From Mauremys mutica (lineage: Eukaryota > Chordata > Testudines > Geoemydidae): 64,000 nt of DNA. The position numbers were made by a program, and so were the translations under genes. Shown here in pieces: positions 44,466 through 56,020 of the stretch (the first letter of the stretch is position 1; the number at the start of each line of letters is the position of its first letter). The stretch is taken from NCBI RefSeq assembly GCF_020497125.1, contig NC_059080.1:53261563-53325562 (forward strand), given 5' to 3'. The notes below the pieces were generated by a model that was given only the letters and a program-made list of their open reading frames with translations, did no database searches and was not told the DNA's origin.

Positions 44466-45095
44466 GTGGTCTCTGTGCCACTAGATGGAACAGAACACCA
44501 CACCCAGAAGGTGTGTGGGTTACACTTGCTTGCTTCCATCTGGAAAAGTACCCCATTGTTTTGGGTCATGGCTGAGGTAAAAATTATGGAGCAAAGCCCA
44601 GTCAAAAAGGTCATTTTGATCTGACCTTCTGTATCCCTAGGTAGTGTGGTCGCTATTAAAATCTCCAACATAGATGGCAGGGTATGGGATCTTAGGGAGA
44701 ATATTTGAAATAGGCCAGGGCCAGTTAGGGGCCTTGTCCACATTTGCCACTCTGAAATGACTGACTTTCCCAATATCACAGAGATCTGAATTAGATGCGA
44801 GCAGTTCCATGTCAGCAAGATCTACTCCAACATGGGTTTAGCTCAGCTCTGCAGCGAGTAACTCACCTCTGATGTTAAGGTGACTAGCAGAAAAGGAGTT
44901 GACATGTGTCTCCTGCAGGCAGATTACATCTGTGTTATCTTTGAAGGGTAGGGACTGGAGCATAGAGCATTTCACTGCTGAGAGACCTAAACATGTACCT
45001 GAAGGATTTTCAGAGATGGCCCAATGTCCAAGATTTCTTGACAATGGTTAAGGTCACAAAGATCACTTGAAAGTCCATGCTGGCTAGGATATGAA
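44466..45095 (-). pseudogene. LINE endonuclease, 5' part of the LINE split by Harbinger
   Basis: The minus strand reads LSAVKCSMLQSLPFKDNTDVICLQETHVN at the start (QET is the catalytic Glu of APE endonucleases), then DFNSDHTT-like sequence (the GDFN motif) in a second frame near 44640-44700. This is the N-terminal endonuclease of a LINE. Its reverse transcriptase continues left of the Harbinger element at 36892-39480, in the same direction. Frame changes and stops show it is dead. Confidence 0.6.
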
Positions 45096-45099
45096 AGAT

Positions 45100-46630
45100 T
45101 TGGCCTGCTAGCTACAGCTTTTGTTTCCCCAGCCAAAGCAGGGTACTTATGAGGCATTACAACCCTTTCTGCAGTGACACAGGCACATTCATCTTACTTT
45201 TCACCATTACATCCTTTTTCACCTTTACCTTGTGCTCTGCATTAGAAGTACTAGCCATATTATTTGAGTTGGGTGAATGCTTCTCTTTCATAGCCTCGTG
45301 GTCACCTGTAAATGTAACCAGTATGAAAGTTAACATCAATTTCTGCTCAAGCAAGAGCCAAAAATCTCTTCCTCCTACTGACAATTCAGTATCCTCTCTT
45401 ACCTCTGAAGCTGTCCCAATTTCTGAGCAGATGGAAGGTTAAGGCACAATATGTGGGCAATTTGTTTTGGGGAGAAGAGTGCTTGAAGGCTTGAATGCTG
45501 GAGCTTTGTATGAGACAACTCTTGAACTAATGGATTAGCTGTATTAGCTCAGAGGCAATAACAGGCTCATAAACTGCTACATGTATGCTGGGATCTTCTA
45601 AAATATCCAGAATCCTGTGAGTCCAAAGACACGCATTTGGTGGAGACAAGACCCCTTTGATTCACGGTTCCATCAGAATTTACCATCACTTGGCATTAAC
45701 CAGCTCAAGAAAACTTTGGATTGTTCTTTTATAGCTAGTTTTTGTGAGACAAGTTGCTGAATCAGGGCAGCAGAGAGGTGGGATGTGGAGGACCTGCAGG
45801 AGGCCTCCCCCCTTACCTCCTCAGGAGGGCACGTAGCCCTTTGTCACAGATTCCTGCTCACTTTGTGATCAGGAAAGCAAGGATAAACACCACGCTGCTA
45901 CAGGAAAGCTGTCTGGGTCTCCCCCTCCCACCACATTGCTCTCCAATTACCAGTGGCCCAGAGCAATGGCAATTAGACACAGCTACAGAAACGCCATCTG
46001 GTATTGGAACCCCACACAGTGCAATGGAGAGGGCCCTGGCACAGCAGTCCTTCAAAGATATCCCATGGTTTGCCTAGCTCCCTGCAGGCAGTGCTAGGAC
46101 AAGCACTTACTTTTTGAGATGTCTCGCTAAAGCTAAGAAATCATTTCCTTTAGTGGCACATACAGGCAGGCATTTAATGGCAAACTGCAATAAATTCCAG
46201 GCATGAAAGGCCACCTCAAAGTGAGGGAACTGTAGCAGCTTGGTGAGGAGGTGATGATTCAGGGGTGAGTACATCAGCAGCTCATCTTCCCTTGCCACAA
46301 GGCTTACACGTGACATAGCTGACCTGCACACCTCAGCTAGGTCCATTGGGAAGAGGCTGTGGGGAGATTTTATCCAGTGATGGAAACACATAACAAAGGA
46401 CAAGTGGGCCTTCGAGATTATTCAACATGGACTCACACCAATCCTCCAGCAACAGATGTATAATTTCCCAAATCTCAGAATTGCCCAGGAACAGGAGCCA
46501 GTGCTGTAAGCTCTCTTCCTCTGTCTGGGAAGCTCAGCCCTTAAAGGCACAGTCCCCCATAGCACAAATTGTACAGACCCTGGGAACTGCAGTGAAGGAA
46601 GCACTGTGACAGGGGAGTGTTTACTGGAAT
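45100..46630. other. Non-coding; possible LINE 5' flank
   Basis: The minus-strand frame at 45157-45384 lies just upstream of the LINE endonuclease and could be its ORF1 or leader, but has no domain I know. The rest is unrecognised. Confidence 0.3.
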
Positions 46631-46639
46631 TTATTCAAT

Positions 46640-47215
46640 TTTCTTTGTTTCCTTGTGATGCCCAAGAGATACAAAGGAGACAGGACAGTCTTAGATCTCA
46701 GACCAAACTACTAATGCCTTTTGGTGGAGTTTTGTATGGTGTGACCTTCACTTCAATTGTGGCAGCTATTGAACTCTATATCTTAATCTGGCCATGCCAC
46801 AGGGAATTCCTGAGATTCTCTGACAACTGCACCCATGTACAGTACAGAGTCCTGATTTTTGGACTTTCCCCTTCTCCCAAGGAAAGCACTAGAGGTTCCA
46901 TATGCAGCTGTTTGACAATAAGGGACCCACATTTACCCTTTTCTTGAGGGACTACTAATCGGGGCTTACTTCCAAGAGAAAGTCACCCTTAGGACTCTAT
47001 GGAAGCTCCTTGGGATGCTGCTATCCTGCATCCAGTTAATGACATAGAATCACTTTCATATAAGTCAGCTTCAGTTGTTCCTGTTTTCCATTCCTTCAGA
47101 GATCACTCAAGACCGCAGCTATGAGATCCAAGCCCTGAAGGTTGCCTGTAGCATTCCTGTGGCAGCTGCTACATTCTACCAGGTTCAGAAGAGTCTCCAC
47201 TGGAGGAACGCCAGA
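46640..47215 (+). pseudogene. Possible DIRS-like reverse transcriptase remnant
   Basis: Plus-strand pieces read HREFLRFSDNCTHVQYRVLIFGLSPSPK, close to the '(H)RxFLRF...xYQYxVLPFGLSxAP' block of DIRS polymerases, with a preceding TVLDLRPNY-like piece and a following YPFLEGLLIGAYFQEK (YLDDWLI region). Several frames are involved. The YxDD aspartates are lost. A Gypsy origin cannot be excluded. Confidence 0.4.
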
Positions 47216-47502
47216 GAATAATCATAAGTACAGATACAAGGCCACACAACAACAGGAGCCTAAGTGGGAGTCATGAGGCAGGGAATCTGCTCCATCCTCT
47301 GGTGAATCACTGCCATTAACCTGGAGATTGAACTAGGTCCTGTAGGTCTTAACACCCATTGGAACCTCTGGGCTCTGTCACCACTTTTCTCATCTGTTAG
47401 AGTAGCTCACTTAATAACATTGCTTTCCTGAAGCAGCGACATAAGTTTCCTCCCCAGCGCCTCAACATGGCACTGTCCATAAAGATGACATAGTGCTCAT
47501 AA

Positions 47503-47905
47503 CTAAGGTTTGCTGGAAAACAACAATTCCTTTATGTGAAAAACGTGGAGGTTTTGCAGTGTATTTTCAGTCTGATGTGTAATAAAAAATGAAACCTTTT
47601 GAAATTTTTAGCAAAAAACACAAGCAGGACAGGAAGCCACTAGCTCTGTGCTTAGGGCACTCCCCAAGGATGTTGGAGACAGAAGTTCAAGTTTCCACTC
47701 TGCTTGACTTGAAGTAAGGACTTGAGCCTGAGTGGATGCCCTGATCACCAGGTTATTGGCTATTCTTGGGGGAGCTATCTCCTGGTTTTTCATGGAAAAT
47801 TTCAATCAGGATCATTTTCATTCTGATGCAGAATAATAACAAATTTTGAAACCTCAAAGTTCTTTGCAAAACAGAATTGTTGTTTCCACCAGCTCTAGTA
47901 CAGGT
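47503..47905. repeat. AT-rich palindromic repeat with tRNA-like centre
   Basis: The left part 'tttgctggaaaacaacaattcc' and right part 'cagaattgttgtttccaccagctc' are diverged inverted ends. The middle (47628-47770) is a tRNA-like SINE segment: ctagctctgtgcttagggcac (A box), then agttcaagtttcc (B box), then an inverted counterpart 'gatcaccaggttattggc'. It is one of at least four such units in the window. Confidence 0.55.
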
Positions 47906-47998
47906 CAAATTAAATGCTGGAATTGTTGGAATATGGATTTCTATGAAAAATTACCAAGAATGGAAAAGACCCAAGAAGTAAAATTCAGATATAACCAT

Positions 47999-48074
47999 GA
48001 GCTGACTCTATAAGACGTGAACAATCAATTGAATCTGAGCTGACTCTATAAGATGTGAACAATCAATTGAATCT
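47999..48074. repeat. 38-bp tandem duplication, two copies
   Basis: gagctgactctataagacgt... is repeated at once with a single c-to-t change at a CpG. A recent local duplication in otherwise single-copy sequence. Confidence 0.95.
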
Positions 48075-48454
48075 GTATGCTGCCAAGAAAGACATTCTAG
48101 GCAATCTCAACCCAGCATGGCTCTAAACAGCAGAGGAGGGATTGGTGGGTGGGTGTGGGATATTCTCAGAGGAGTTTGCTATGTTCTGTTCTCCAAGTGT
48201 CCCCTGGTGTGCACACAAGCTATAGCATAGCTAATTACAGGAAATTAAAGAGAATGAGATATAAAAGGATTGCCTGAGCTGTGAGAGCCCTGGGAAGGAC
48301 TGATGAACATCCCGCAGTGCCGCAGCCACAATTAGAGCACCAGAGTGTGGCTTAAAAGTGGAACTGAAATTTTAAAAGTTACTGTCGTATGTCAAGAAAA
48401 GGTTAATTATAACCCACGGACTTCAGGATCGGCTTTGGCCCATGCCCCTAAGTG

Positions 48455-48560
48455 AAATAGAGCAGATTAATAGAAGTCAGACAGGACTATTATGATCACC
48501 TAGTCTCATCTCCTGCATAACACAGGTAAGAGAATTCACCCGTTGATTCTTGCATTGTCG
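48455..48560 (-). repeat. CR1 3' UTR fragment
   Basis: 'cagacaggactattatgatcacctagtctcatctcctgcataacacagg' resembles the CR1 3' UTR complement at 11142-11410. Confidence 0.55.
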
Positions 48561-48705
48561 TGGAGCTATCCAGGTATGTGCTGAATTATGTATGTATTTA
48601 AAAGTGAAGTTCTAGTGCATTTCCGCTTTGGAATATAATGATCTTGGGAGTAAATTCACTGTTACATGAAGGAGTGCTCTGTAGAAGAGAGAGAGATAGC
48701 TGTGT

Positions 48706-48898
48706 TGGTTCCAGGAGGTAAGAGAGACAAGGTGGGTGAGGTAATATTTTTTACTGAAGCAGCTTCTCTTGGTGAGAGACACAAGCTTTCGAGCTTCCAC
48801 AGGACCTGAAGAAGAGCTTGGTGTAAGCTCCAAAGCTTGTCTCTCTCGCATCAACAGAAGTTGTTCCAGTAAAAGAAATTACTTCACCCACCTTCTAT
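48706..48898. repeat. Two PLE-type tails head to head, forming an inverted repeat
   Basis: The left arm (about 48706-48804, minus) and right arm (about 48804-48898, plus) each carry the tail 'gaaagcttgt...ctctc...attacctcacccacc'. The two meet at the hammerhead region. The minus copy is cut inside stem II; the plus copy keeps the whole fold. A transcript across it could form a hairpin with about 85-bp arms. Confidence 0.75.
48805..48845 (+). ncRNA. Best preserved hammerhead-like fold in the window
   Basis: CUGAAGA at 48806-48812, stem II GAGCT/AGCTC (5 perfect pairs, loop TGGTGTA), then CAAA (GAAA expected), a short stem III (AG/CU, loop CTTGT) and C at the cleavage position. All core bases fit except G12, which is C here. 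That single change should block catalysis, because G12 is the general base. Stem I is not evident. Confidence 0.6.
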
Positions 48899-48899
48899 A

Positions 48900-50595
48900 T
48901 TTGTAAAGAGCCAATATATAAGGTGACAGTAGATGGTGCTCAAGAACACGTAGCACAGTTTGCAGGTTTGTCAGACCAGTACAAATTGTCATATACTGTA
49001 AATGGCTTCTTGAAGGCTACTCTTCCAATGGTTTGCTGTACAGCTGCTGGGGAGCGGGGCTTCTAGAGGTCCCTTGGAAGGTTCAGGAACTGGAGGTGGA
49101 GCCTATGTAGAGTGCTAGGGAGTGTCCTGAACTATGGAACACTTTACTGGCACTCATCCGTAAGAGACCAGGGCCAGCAGAAACTACCAAAATGTTATAG
49201 GCACCATATTGCAGAGACCTCCCTAGACAGGAGAATGACCCGGCACTTCTCAGAGAAGAGGACTGAAATAAAGGAAGATAGAAAGGACAGGTGAGAGAAG
49301 GGGGGAAGAAGGAAATGGGACAATAGAAAAAGGAGGGGAGAGAAGAAAAGCCCTTAAGTGATGCGCTCAAACCCAGCAGCAGAGAACCATGCCCTTTAGG
49401 GAATTTCTTTTTCACCCTTGCGTTCTAGATAAGATCTATAGGGGAGTGTGTTATTAAACCTATAGCCGGCACCTGGCCAGGACAGGTCTAGATTGCAAAA
49501 GCCCATACCCAGCCCCATGGGGGAGTTAGGACACTGCACCTTTCTCTCTGCTGTTCAGATTGCAGCTCCAGCCATGGTGGGGAGAACAGGGGCTAGCCAC
49601 TCACCCAGTGCTCCATAGTCCAAGCAAGTAGGTAGGGAATGGCAGGAGCCCTTGCTCTACCTCCGAGTCACCAGCCAGAGAAGCTTGCTGAGAGCACAGG
49701 GTGGATTATGCTACACCATGGAAAGGGGTGACCTAATTTGCTGCCCCTTGAGCAATGCAGGGGCAGAGGAGGAATTGTGGTCCTCAGGGTCACACTTTGT
49801 ATTACATTTCCATTAATAAATAGTTTATAAAGGACTAATAAATGATGAATAGATATTTTAATAAATGGTTAATCAATTGTTATGGATCCCAAAAAGTCAA
49901 TAGGTTGCCTAGAGCCATGGCTTCTAACCATCCATAACTCCATCTACTGATGAGCATGTAACCCTCAATGCCACATCCTGCTCGTGTCTGTAACATGCGT
50001 ATAACAGCTGTTAACTATGCATTAATTTTTATAAACCATGTGTACAGGGAGCCTTACAGTGACTGGATGTAGTTAACATTAGATGGCTGCTGGAGCGTGT
50101 GGATTTATTTTAACCTGGACTTTATTGATTATTTTCCTGCTCTCTCTCTGCAGGCATTCGGAGGGGCTGCTGCTGTTATATCTTCATGTTCTTTGGTTCC
50201 TGTTTTTTTTTTTCCCCAGGAGCCATCTCTGTCCAGAGCACAGCAGTAACATCAAGCCAGTGGCTATCAAACCAGTACTATAGCATCGGCACCGAAGAAG
50301 ACATGGCAAGACAAATAATACCAGAGAATTATTATTACTTTTGTTACTGTTGATGATATATAGCTATAGATATACATGTAAAATTCACCTTAACAAAAAT
50401 ACAAATCATATAAACCAGTCATTTGCTCAACTAAAACCAAGAACGGGAGTAATATGTTTATGTGTATCTGCATGGAAACCTCTGTGGCACTGCTATAAAA
50501 CAAATAATAATAATACTGACCTCTATCTATTAAAGCTAGTTGAAAATTGCTGAATATTTTTGGCTAAATTTATTTGCCAATTTTTTGAAAATTGT
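48900..50595. other. Non-coding, no recognised feature
   Basis: AT-rich around 49800-50060. No supported gene. Confidence 0.35.
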
Positions 50596-50597
50596 AG

Positions 50598-50656
<59 letters not shown>
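50598..50656. repeat. (GATA)n microsatellite, about 15 copies
   Basis: A perfect run of gata units. It produces the repeated YLSI/LSIY minus-strand peptide, which is not a gene. Confidence 0.97.
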
Positions 50657-50658
<2 letters not shown>

Positions 50659-50659
50659 A

Positions 50660-51100
50660 ACAAAGGCAGATAGAGACATCTATATCCTTGAGTCAAGGTT
50701 CTTGACATTCATTTAAAATAAGAAAATATTAACAAGAGGCCAAGCACCTCAGCAAACTCCACTATATACTGACACCTAGCTACCCCTTACAGCCAAAAGG
50801 TAACAAGTATAAACAACACCTCACTCCCCAAATAGCCTCCTTCAAACAACAACACCTCCCCCAAAAGCCTAAGTACAAACATGAGCTTTGCAGCATGACC
50901 TTACAATGCACATGTTCAGTCTGCTTAGTGCCAAAGTCCAGAAGGAAGCATAAATTTCAGCATCTAAGAGCCCTGCTATATGCTACTTCTTTATTAAGTT
51001 AACAGAGCTCCAACTCTGTCACCTTCACGGATTTCAACTGCAGCCATAGTTCCTGGGAGAGAGGCAGCTCCTAGGCCACTTAGGACCTTATAGGACTAAG
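50660..51100. other. Non-coding, no recognised feature
   Basis: Nothing recognised. Confidence 0.35.
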
Positions 51101-51428
51101 CTAGAGCTGGTAGGAACATTTTGGATGAAATTTTATGGAGCTGTTTTAATGGCAATGAAGTTTTCATCTAAAAGGGTTGCATGTAAGTGTGTCTACAGCT
51201 TGATGATTTGGGCCCAGTTCTGGGCACCAAGACACCTAGGTTCTAGCCTCTATTCTCTCTGGGCTGTGTAAGCCCTAACCACCAGGCTCTACACACAGTG
51301 TTGAGAATTTTCTGTTCAGAAATAGATTCTAGAGGTTTTGCTTTTGTTCCAATGTGGAAGGAAAACAAGTTATAAAACCGCAAACTTTGCCACAAAACAG
51401 AATTGTCCTCTTCCAGGCAGCTCTAATC
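51101..51428. repeat. AT-rich palindromic repeat with MIR-like centre
   Basis: It opens 'agagctggtaggaacattttgg' and closes 'aaacagaattgtcctcttccaggcagctct', with 'acctaggttctagcctc...gctgtgtaagccc' (MIR-like) between. Same build as 47503-47905. Confidence 0.45.
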
Positions 51429-51779
51429 AAAACCAACACCTGTATCTCCACCTGGAAACCAAGAGGCAGCCAGTGGAGATTATGAAGCACCCATATGACA
51501 TGCATGTGGTAATATGCTCCACTCAATGAACAGGGTGCTTCTTTAGTCTGCCTTGCATTAGTCTTATCTGAAGGCAACAAAGAGCCATCCTGAGGATTTA
51601 GCCTTAAGTCAGTAATGACATTCAAGATCCTCATGCCACTGAAATTAGTATATGGAATAAAAAATACATTACAGCATGTTACCCATAATATCTGTAGTTG
51701 TAGAAAAAAACTGTGTGATGTATTTTATTTTTTGTAAATATAGTATTTGATCATGTATTAATGGCTCTATTGCACACAG

Positions 51780-52416
51780 AGAAGAGGGCAGAGTTAAGCA
51801 TCCACACCTTCAATACTGCATGCAGGTCTGGTCATATCAAGAAAGTTATATTAAAATTGGAAAAGCCACAGAGAAAGGCAACAAAAATTACATTAAAAAG
51901 ATTGGAACTTTTCAGCTTGGAAAAGAGATGACTAAGGGGGGCTATGATAGAGAGCTATATAATCATGAATGGTGTGGAGAACGTGAATGAGGAAATGTTA
52001 TTTACGCCTTCACATAATACAAGAATCAGGGATCACCCACTGAAATTAATAGGCAGCAGGTTTAAAACAAACAAAAGGAAGTACAGTACTTATTCACACA
52101 ATGCAGTCAACCTGTGGAACTCATTGTCAGGGGATGTTGTGAAGGCCAAAATTATAACAGAGTTCAAAAAAGAATTAGCTAAGTTCATAGAGGATACATC
52201 CATGAATGGCTATTAGCCAAGATGGACAGAGATGCAACTCCATGTTCTCAGTGTCCCTTGCCTCTGACTGCCAGAAGCTGGGAGTAGACAACAGGGAATG
52301 GATCACTCATTGATTACCTGTTCTGTTAATTCCCTCTGAAGCACCTGGCATTGTTCGCTGTAGGGCTAGATGGACCATAGGTCTGACTCAGTATGGCCAT
52401 TCTTATGTTCTTATAA
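51780..52416 (+). mobile_element. CR1 LINE 3' end
   Basis: ORF2 C-terminus followed by the full 3' UTR ending '...gactcagtatggccattcttatgttcttat', a CR1 3' terminus. It is a 5'-truncated insertion. Within it, 51944-52216 is the last part of ORF2. Confidence 0.85.
51944..52216 (+). pseudogene. CR1 ORF2 C-terminal fragment
   Basis: The frame ([10 protein letters not shown]..., [30 protein letters not shown]) matches the end of CR1 polymerase (AxNLWNSLP-like). It is 90 residues of an about 900-residue protein. Confidence 0.75.
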
Positions 52417-52419
52417 CAC

Positions 52420-53245
52420 TATCTTGGGCAGTAACTGACTTCTGAGTGCCTGACTGTACAACTGTAACATAGTCTGGATTTTGTTGGTTTTGTATTAAAT
52501 ACAGATACAATGATCTGATATAAAGTTTTGATCTGCAGGAGTCTGGGATGGTGCTTTACTCACAAGTTTTCTGTGTAGATCATCACAAACATAGGCTGAT
52601 AAAAAAGATTATGCCCAACTCTCACATATTATTATAGACTTTAAAGGGTTTTAAAATATAGATATTGGCACTTTTCTTCCATCCACAAGGCCAGAATTCC
52701 TTAATTGTCATGAGTCCAACTATACAGGACACAGTGGGAGAGGAAAATTCTAAATAATACTGTTAAAAACATGTCAAATAGCTCTTCCATACATCAAGAT
52801 GTCATGAGTCTGTCATCAAGATGTCATGGCTCCTTCTGGTGTCGTGTGTCTGGAAAAGTGGATCGTCTGCCCTTTCTGGGGATATAAAGGCTCCATTTCT
52901 GATCATGCGCTATCAGACTTTCAGCTTATCACATATTCAGGACTGAATATTGTCCATCCTGGGCCTTTAGTATAATTTTGGGAGGGACATTCCACATTTG
53001 CAGAAGAAAGAAACAATCATTTATCTGGCAATTTGATGTTAAAAAATAATGACTTGTAAGCTGCTCTGAAGATTCAAAGTCAGAAGTAGTCCCAGGGGAC
53101 ATGGGTCATTGGCACAGTGAAGGTGAGTCAGTCAAATGTGCATCATTTGGGAGATTGTTGCTAAGAATAAAATAAAACAAACCTGTTGATGCTGGAGTGC
53201 ATGTGTAAAGCATACTTATGTCTCAGCCAAATTTAAACATGCCAC
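52420..53245. other. Non-coding, no recognised feature
   Basis: A short direct repeat 'catcaagatgtcatg' occurs twice near 52793-52828. Nothing else. Confidence 0.35.
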
Positions 53246-53248
53246 TAA

Positions 53249-53790
53249 AGGTATGTCTACATTGCAATACAAGCCCAGGGTTCAAACTCAAGCCTACCCC
53301 ATCTTCTGTCTACACACAAATCACACTAACCCAGGGCTCGGAATCAGAGTCCCAAGACTCCATGGGGGTGGATGGTCTGAGCCTGAGTCAAGCTGGGATC
53401 CCATGTTCAAGCTCTATTGCTTTTCAGTATAAACGCAGCTCCACCGGACTCATGCTCTGGGAGTCCACCAAAAGAATCCAACAATCTCACAGGCTGACTT
53501 TCTTTGTCCTCTGGACAGTCAAGTTTGGTGGCCAGTCAAGTTTTCACACACTGTACTACAAATAAAGGGTTAGAGCAGCCACATTTGGGGAGGGCGCTAG
53601 GAAGTTTGGGATATGGGTGGGTGGACTTGGTCCCACATAATACAGTGTAGATGCTGGAGCCCCAGGCTGGGACCCAGGGTTCAACAACTTCTAACCTAGA
53701 ATTACAAATAAGTGTAGATGCTAACAAACCCAGGGTCTGCTAACTCATGTTCTACTAACTCTGGGTTTACATTGCAGTGTAGACATACCC
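53249..53790. mobile_element. PIF/Harbinger MITE, 542 bp, TAA target
   Basis: Ends AGGTATGTCTACATTGCAAT and the complement of ...ATTGCAGTGTAGACATACCC are inverted repeats. TAA flanks both sides (53246-53248 and 53791-53793). The GGGTATGTCTACA start is that of the autonomous element at 39642. The interior is non-coding, and the 115-codon frame across it is not a gene. Confidence 0.85.
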
Positions 53791-53793
53791 TAA

Positions 53794-54585
53794 AAGGCAT
53801 GTGAATAACCCAATGGCCTTTATACCAATGAGTGCTTTGGGACTAACTAGAATAGTCCTTTTGTTAGTCAAGATACCAAGACTGGTACCCACACCAGCAA
53901 TTAGAACTGCCATTGATACTAAATCAGATGGGCCATTTATCTTATAAGAAGACCAGGAGAATCCAAGGGATCTTGATGTGGTTCTGGTCTCTTTCAGTTC
54001 TCCAGAGCATCACTGTTATTGGATCTAAAGAGAAATGATCCCATCACAGGTAATTCTAGATCTTTTGCCTGAATCTTCTGGGGAAGACTGGATGTTCTAA
54101 AATAAATAGCAGAATGTTTAATGTAAATATATAGAGTTGGCAGCCTCAGAGACATCATAGGCTTGGCTACCATGTCTGATGCACAAAGTAGATATCCATA
54201 CTGTGGCCTGCAAATTATACACAATTTAATGAAACATTGCGACTGGCATTGTACATCACTTTTTTGCAATATCATCATTGGACTTTTTCCCCATATTTTT
54301 AATTGGAGCCCCCTGATAGTCCTAGGGGATGGCTAAGGGTCATTTAAAGGCATAGATACAGCTATAGATATAGATATTATTTCATATGAGTTAAAAGGGA
54401 ACAGCTAAAACCTGGAGAGTAAAAAATACTTCATAGCTCTAAAGCCCAGAAGCCAAAACAATTACTAATATGGCCCATCCCTATCATTGAGCAGGGCTCA
54501 TAGCAGTGCTGGAAGGACCCAATCCAATGCCTGTTGAAGTAAATGGGAAGGCTTTGGCTTGGACCCTGAGAGTTGGGTGTGCCAT
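53794..54585. other. Non-coding, no recognised feature
   Basis: Nothing supported. Confidence 0.35.
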
Positions 54586-55400
54586 TGGCATCGCTCTTTG
54601 CGGGAGAACACAGTTGACAATAAGCAGAGATGAAGCAATATCAAAGTTGGCGTGGGGTAGGTTCCATAGCCATGCTTGTCAGTGCCAGAGATTCAGCCAG
54701 CCTCCACGGGCACATTCCCTTTCCTTTTCTCCTTTTCTCGCCCGAATCTCTTTATTTTTCCCCTCCTTTCTCACTCGGTCTTTGCTTGCATTTCAAGGTT
54801 AAAAAAAAGTCAGGATACAATAGTAAATATGTAAGATTAGCTCCTAAAATATGTTAGCAAGTGAAAGCTAAAGAAAGCCAAATGAATTTTAAAAAGGCTT
54901 TCTTGAAGCTTAGAACAGAGATGGTCCTTTTGATCCTTTATCTCACAATAACAAAAAAAAAAAGCACCAAACGAGATACATATATATAATATACATATGA
55001 TATATATATATTTATACTCTGTGTGTGTGTGTGTGTGTATTTTAATTCACACAGGCTTTCCTTTCTTTAAAATGCTGCAAGAAGCTTTTTTTTCCACAGA
55101 TTTCTTTTTCTTCCTTTTTTTTGATATTTCAAAGCTGGCAGTTCAGTAAATGGCTGGAACTGCCACATCTCTGTTCTTGCTAAAGAAATCAATGCTAATC
55201 CTATTACTGGCAGTTATCACCTATCCCAGAAACCACGGCTAAAAGAGAAAAAAAACCACTGAGATGTCAAAGTAGGAAAAGGGGGTGGGGGAGGGGGGAG
55301 GCGCCCTTCATTCACTTTCAAACAGTGATTGTTTTCTTATTTTTGATCATTTTTTCCTGTTAAGAGAGAAACTAAACCACCCAAAAAAAAATCTATGCTC
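54586..55400. other. Candidate conserved non-coding element with microsatellites
   Basis: Repeat-poor, with long pyrimidine tracts and TAAT/GATA-like words. It includes a (TA)-rich run at 54978-55014 and a (TG)n at 55018-55038. The texture is enhancer-like. Not testable here. Confidence 0.22.
55018..55038. repeat. (TG)n microsatellite
   Basis: About ten tg units next to an AT-rich run. Confidence 0.9.
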
Positions 55401-55774
55401 ACATAACATTAAGGGTCTGATTTAAACCCACACACAAAAAATGCAATTCAGAGCTGAGGCTGCAATTGGGTACTTAACTTACTCCATTGTGCCTAGGTAT
55501 TGCAGCTGGTGTGGTATCTGTATTACACATGGAGAGCACAGCCAGCATGGCTCAGGCCTCTGCAGCACCCCCTCTGTCAGCTCTGGGCCTGATTCTCTTC
55601 TCACTTATGGAGGTGTAAATCAAGAGTAACTCCATCTGCATAGGCGAGAGCAGGATCAGCCCCTTTGTGTCTTGAACATGCTGGGGCCACACTGAAGCAG
55701 TGAATGGCCAGGGCTGCCCGTGGCCACTGGACACAGATTCAAAGATGGGGGAGATGGGGTTCCTCAGAGCCCAA

Positions 55775-56017
55775 GGTGACAGACTTGGGTTCACAGGGTG
55801 CACGCTTTGGCACCAAAAAGAGCTGCATAGACATTCGGGCTCAGGCTGGAGCTCAGGCACTGAAGCTTAGGGAGAGGGGTGGGCTTCAGAGCCCGAGTCC
55901 ACACCCAAGCCGCAGTATTTACACAACCCTTTTCAGCACCGTAGCGCAAACCCTGCCAGCCTGAGGCTCTCAACCCCAGCTTTGAGACTCGCTGCCACGG
56001 GCTGTGTAGGCATACCC
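55775..56017. mobile_element. Harbinger-type MITE, right part
   Basis: The right end, complement GGGTATGCCTACACAGCC, is followed by TGA. The interior 'tagacattcgggctcaggctggagctcagg' fits this MITE type. The left end is not evident, so the copy is truncated or diverged. Confidence 0.55.
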
Positions 56018-56020
56018 TGA

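Noticed and set aside
50523..50708. 61-codon minus-strand frame with YLSI repeats
   Set aside because: Translation of the (GATA)n microsatellite.
53218..53565. 115-codon plus-strand frame
   Set aside because: It overlaps the start of a Harbinger MITE and has no domain.
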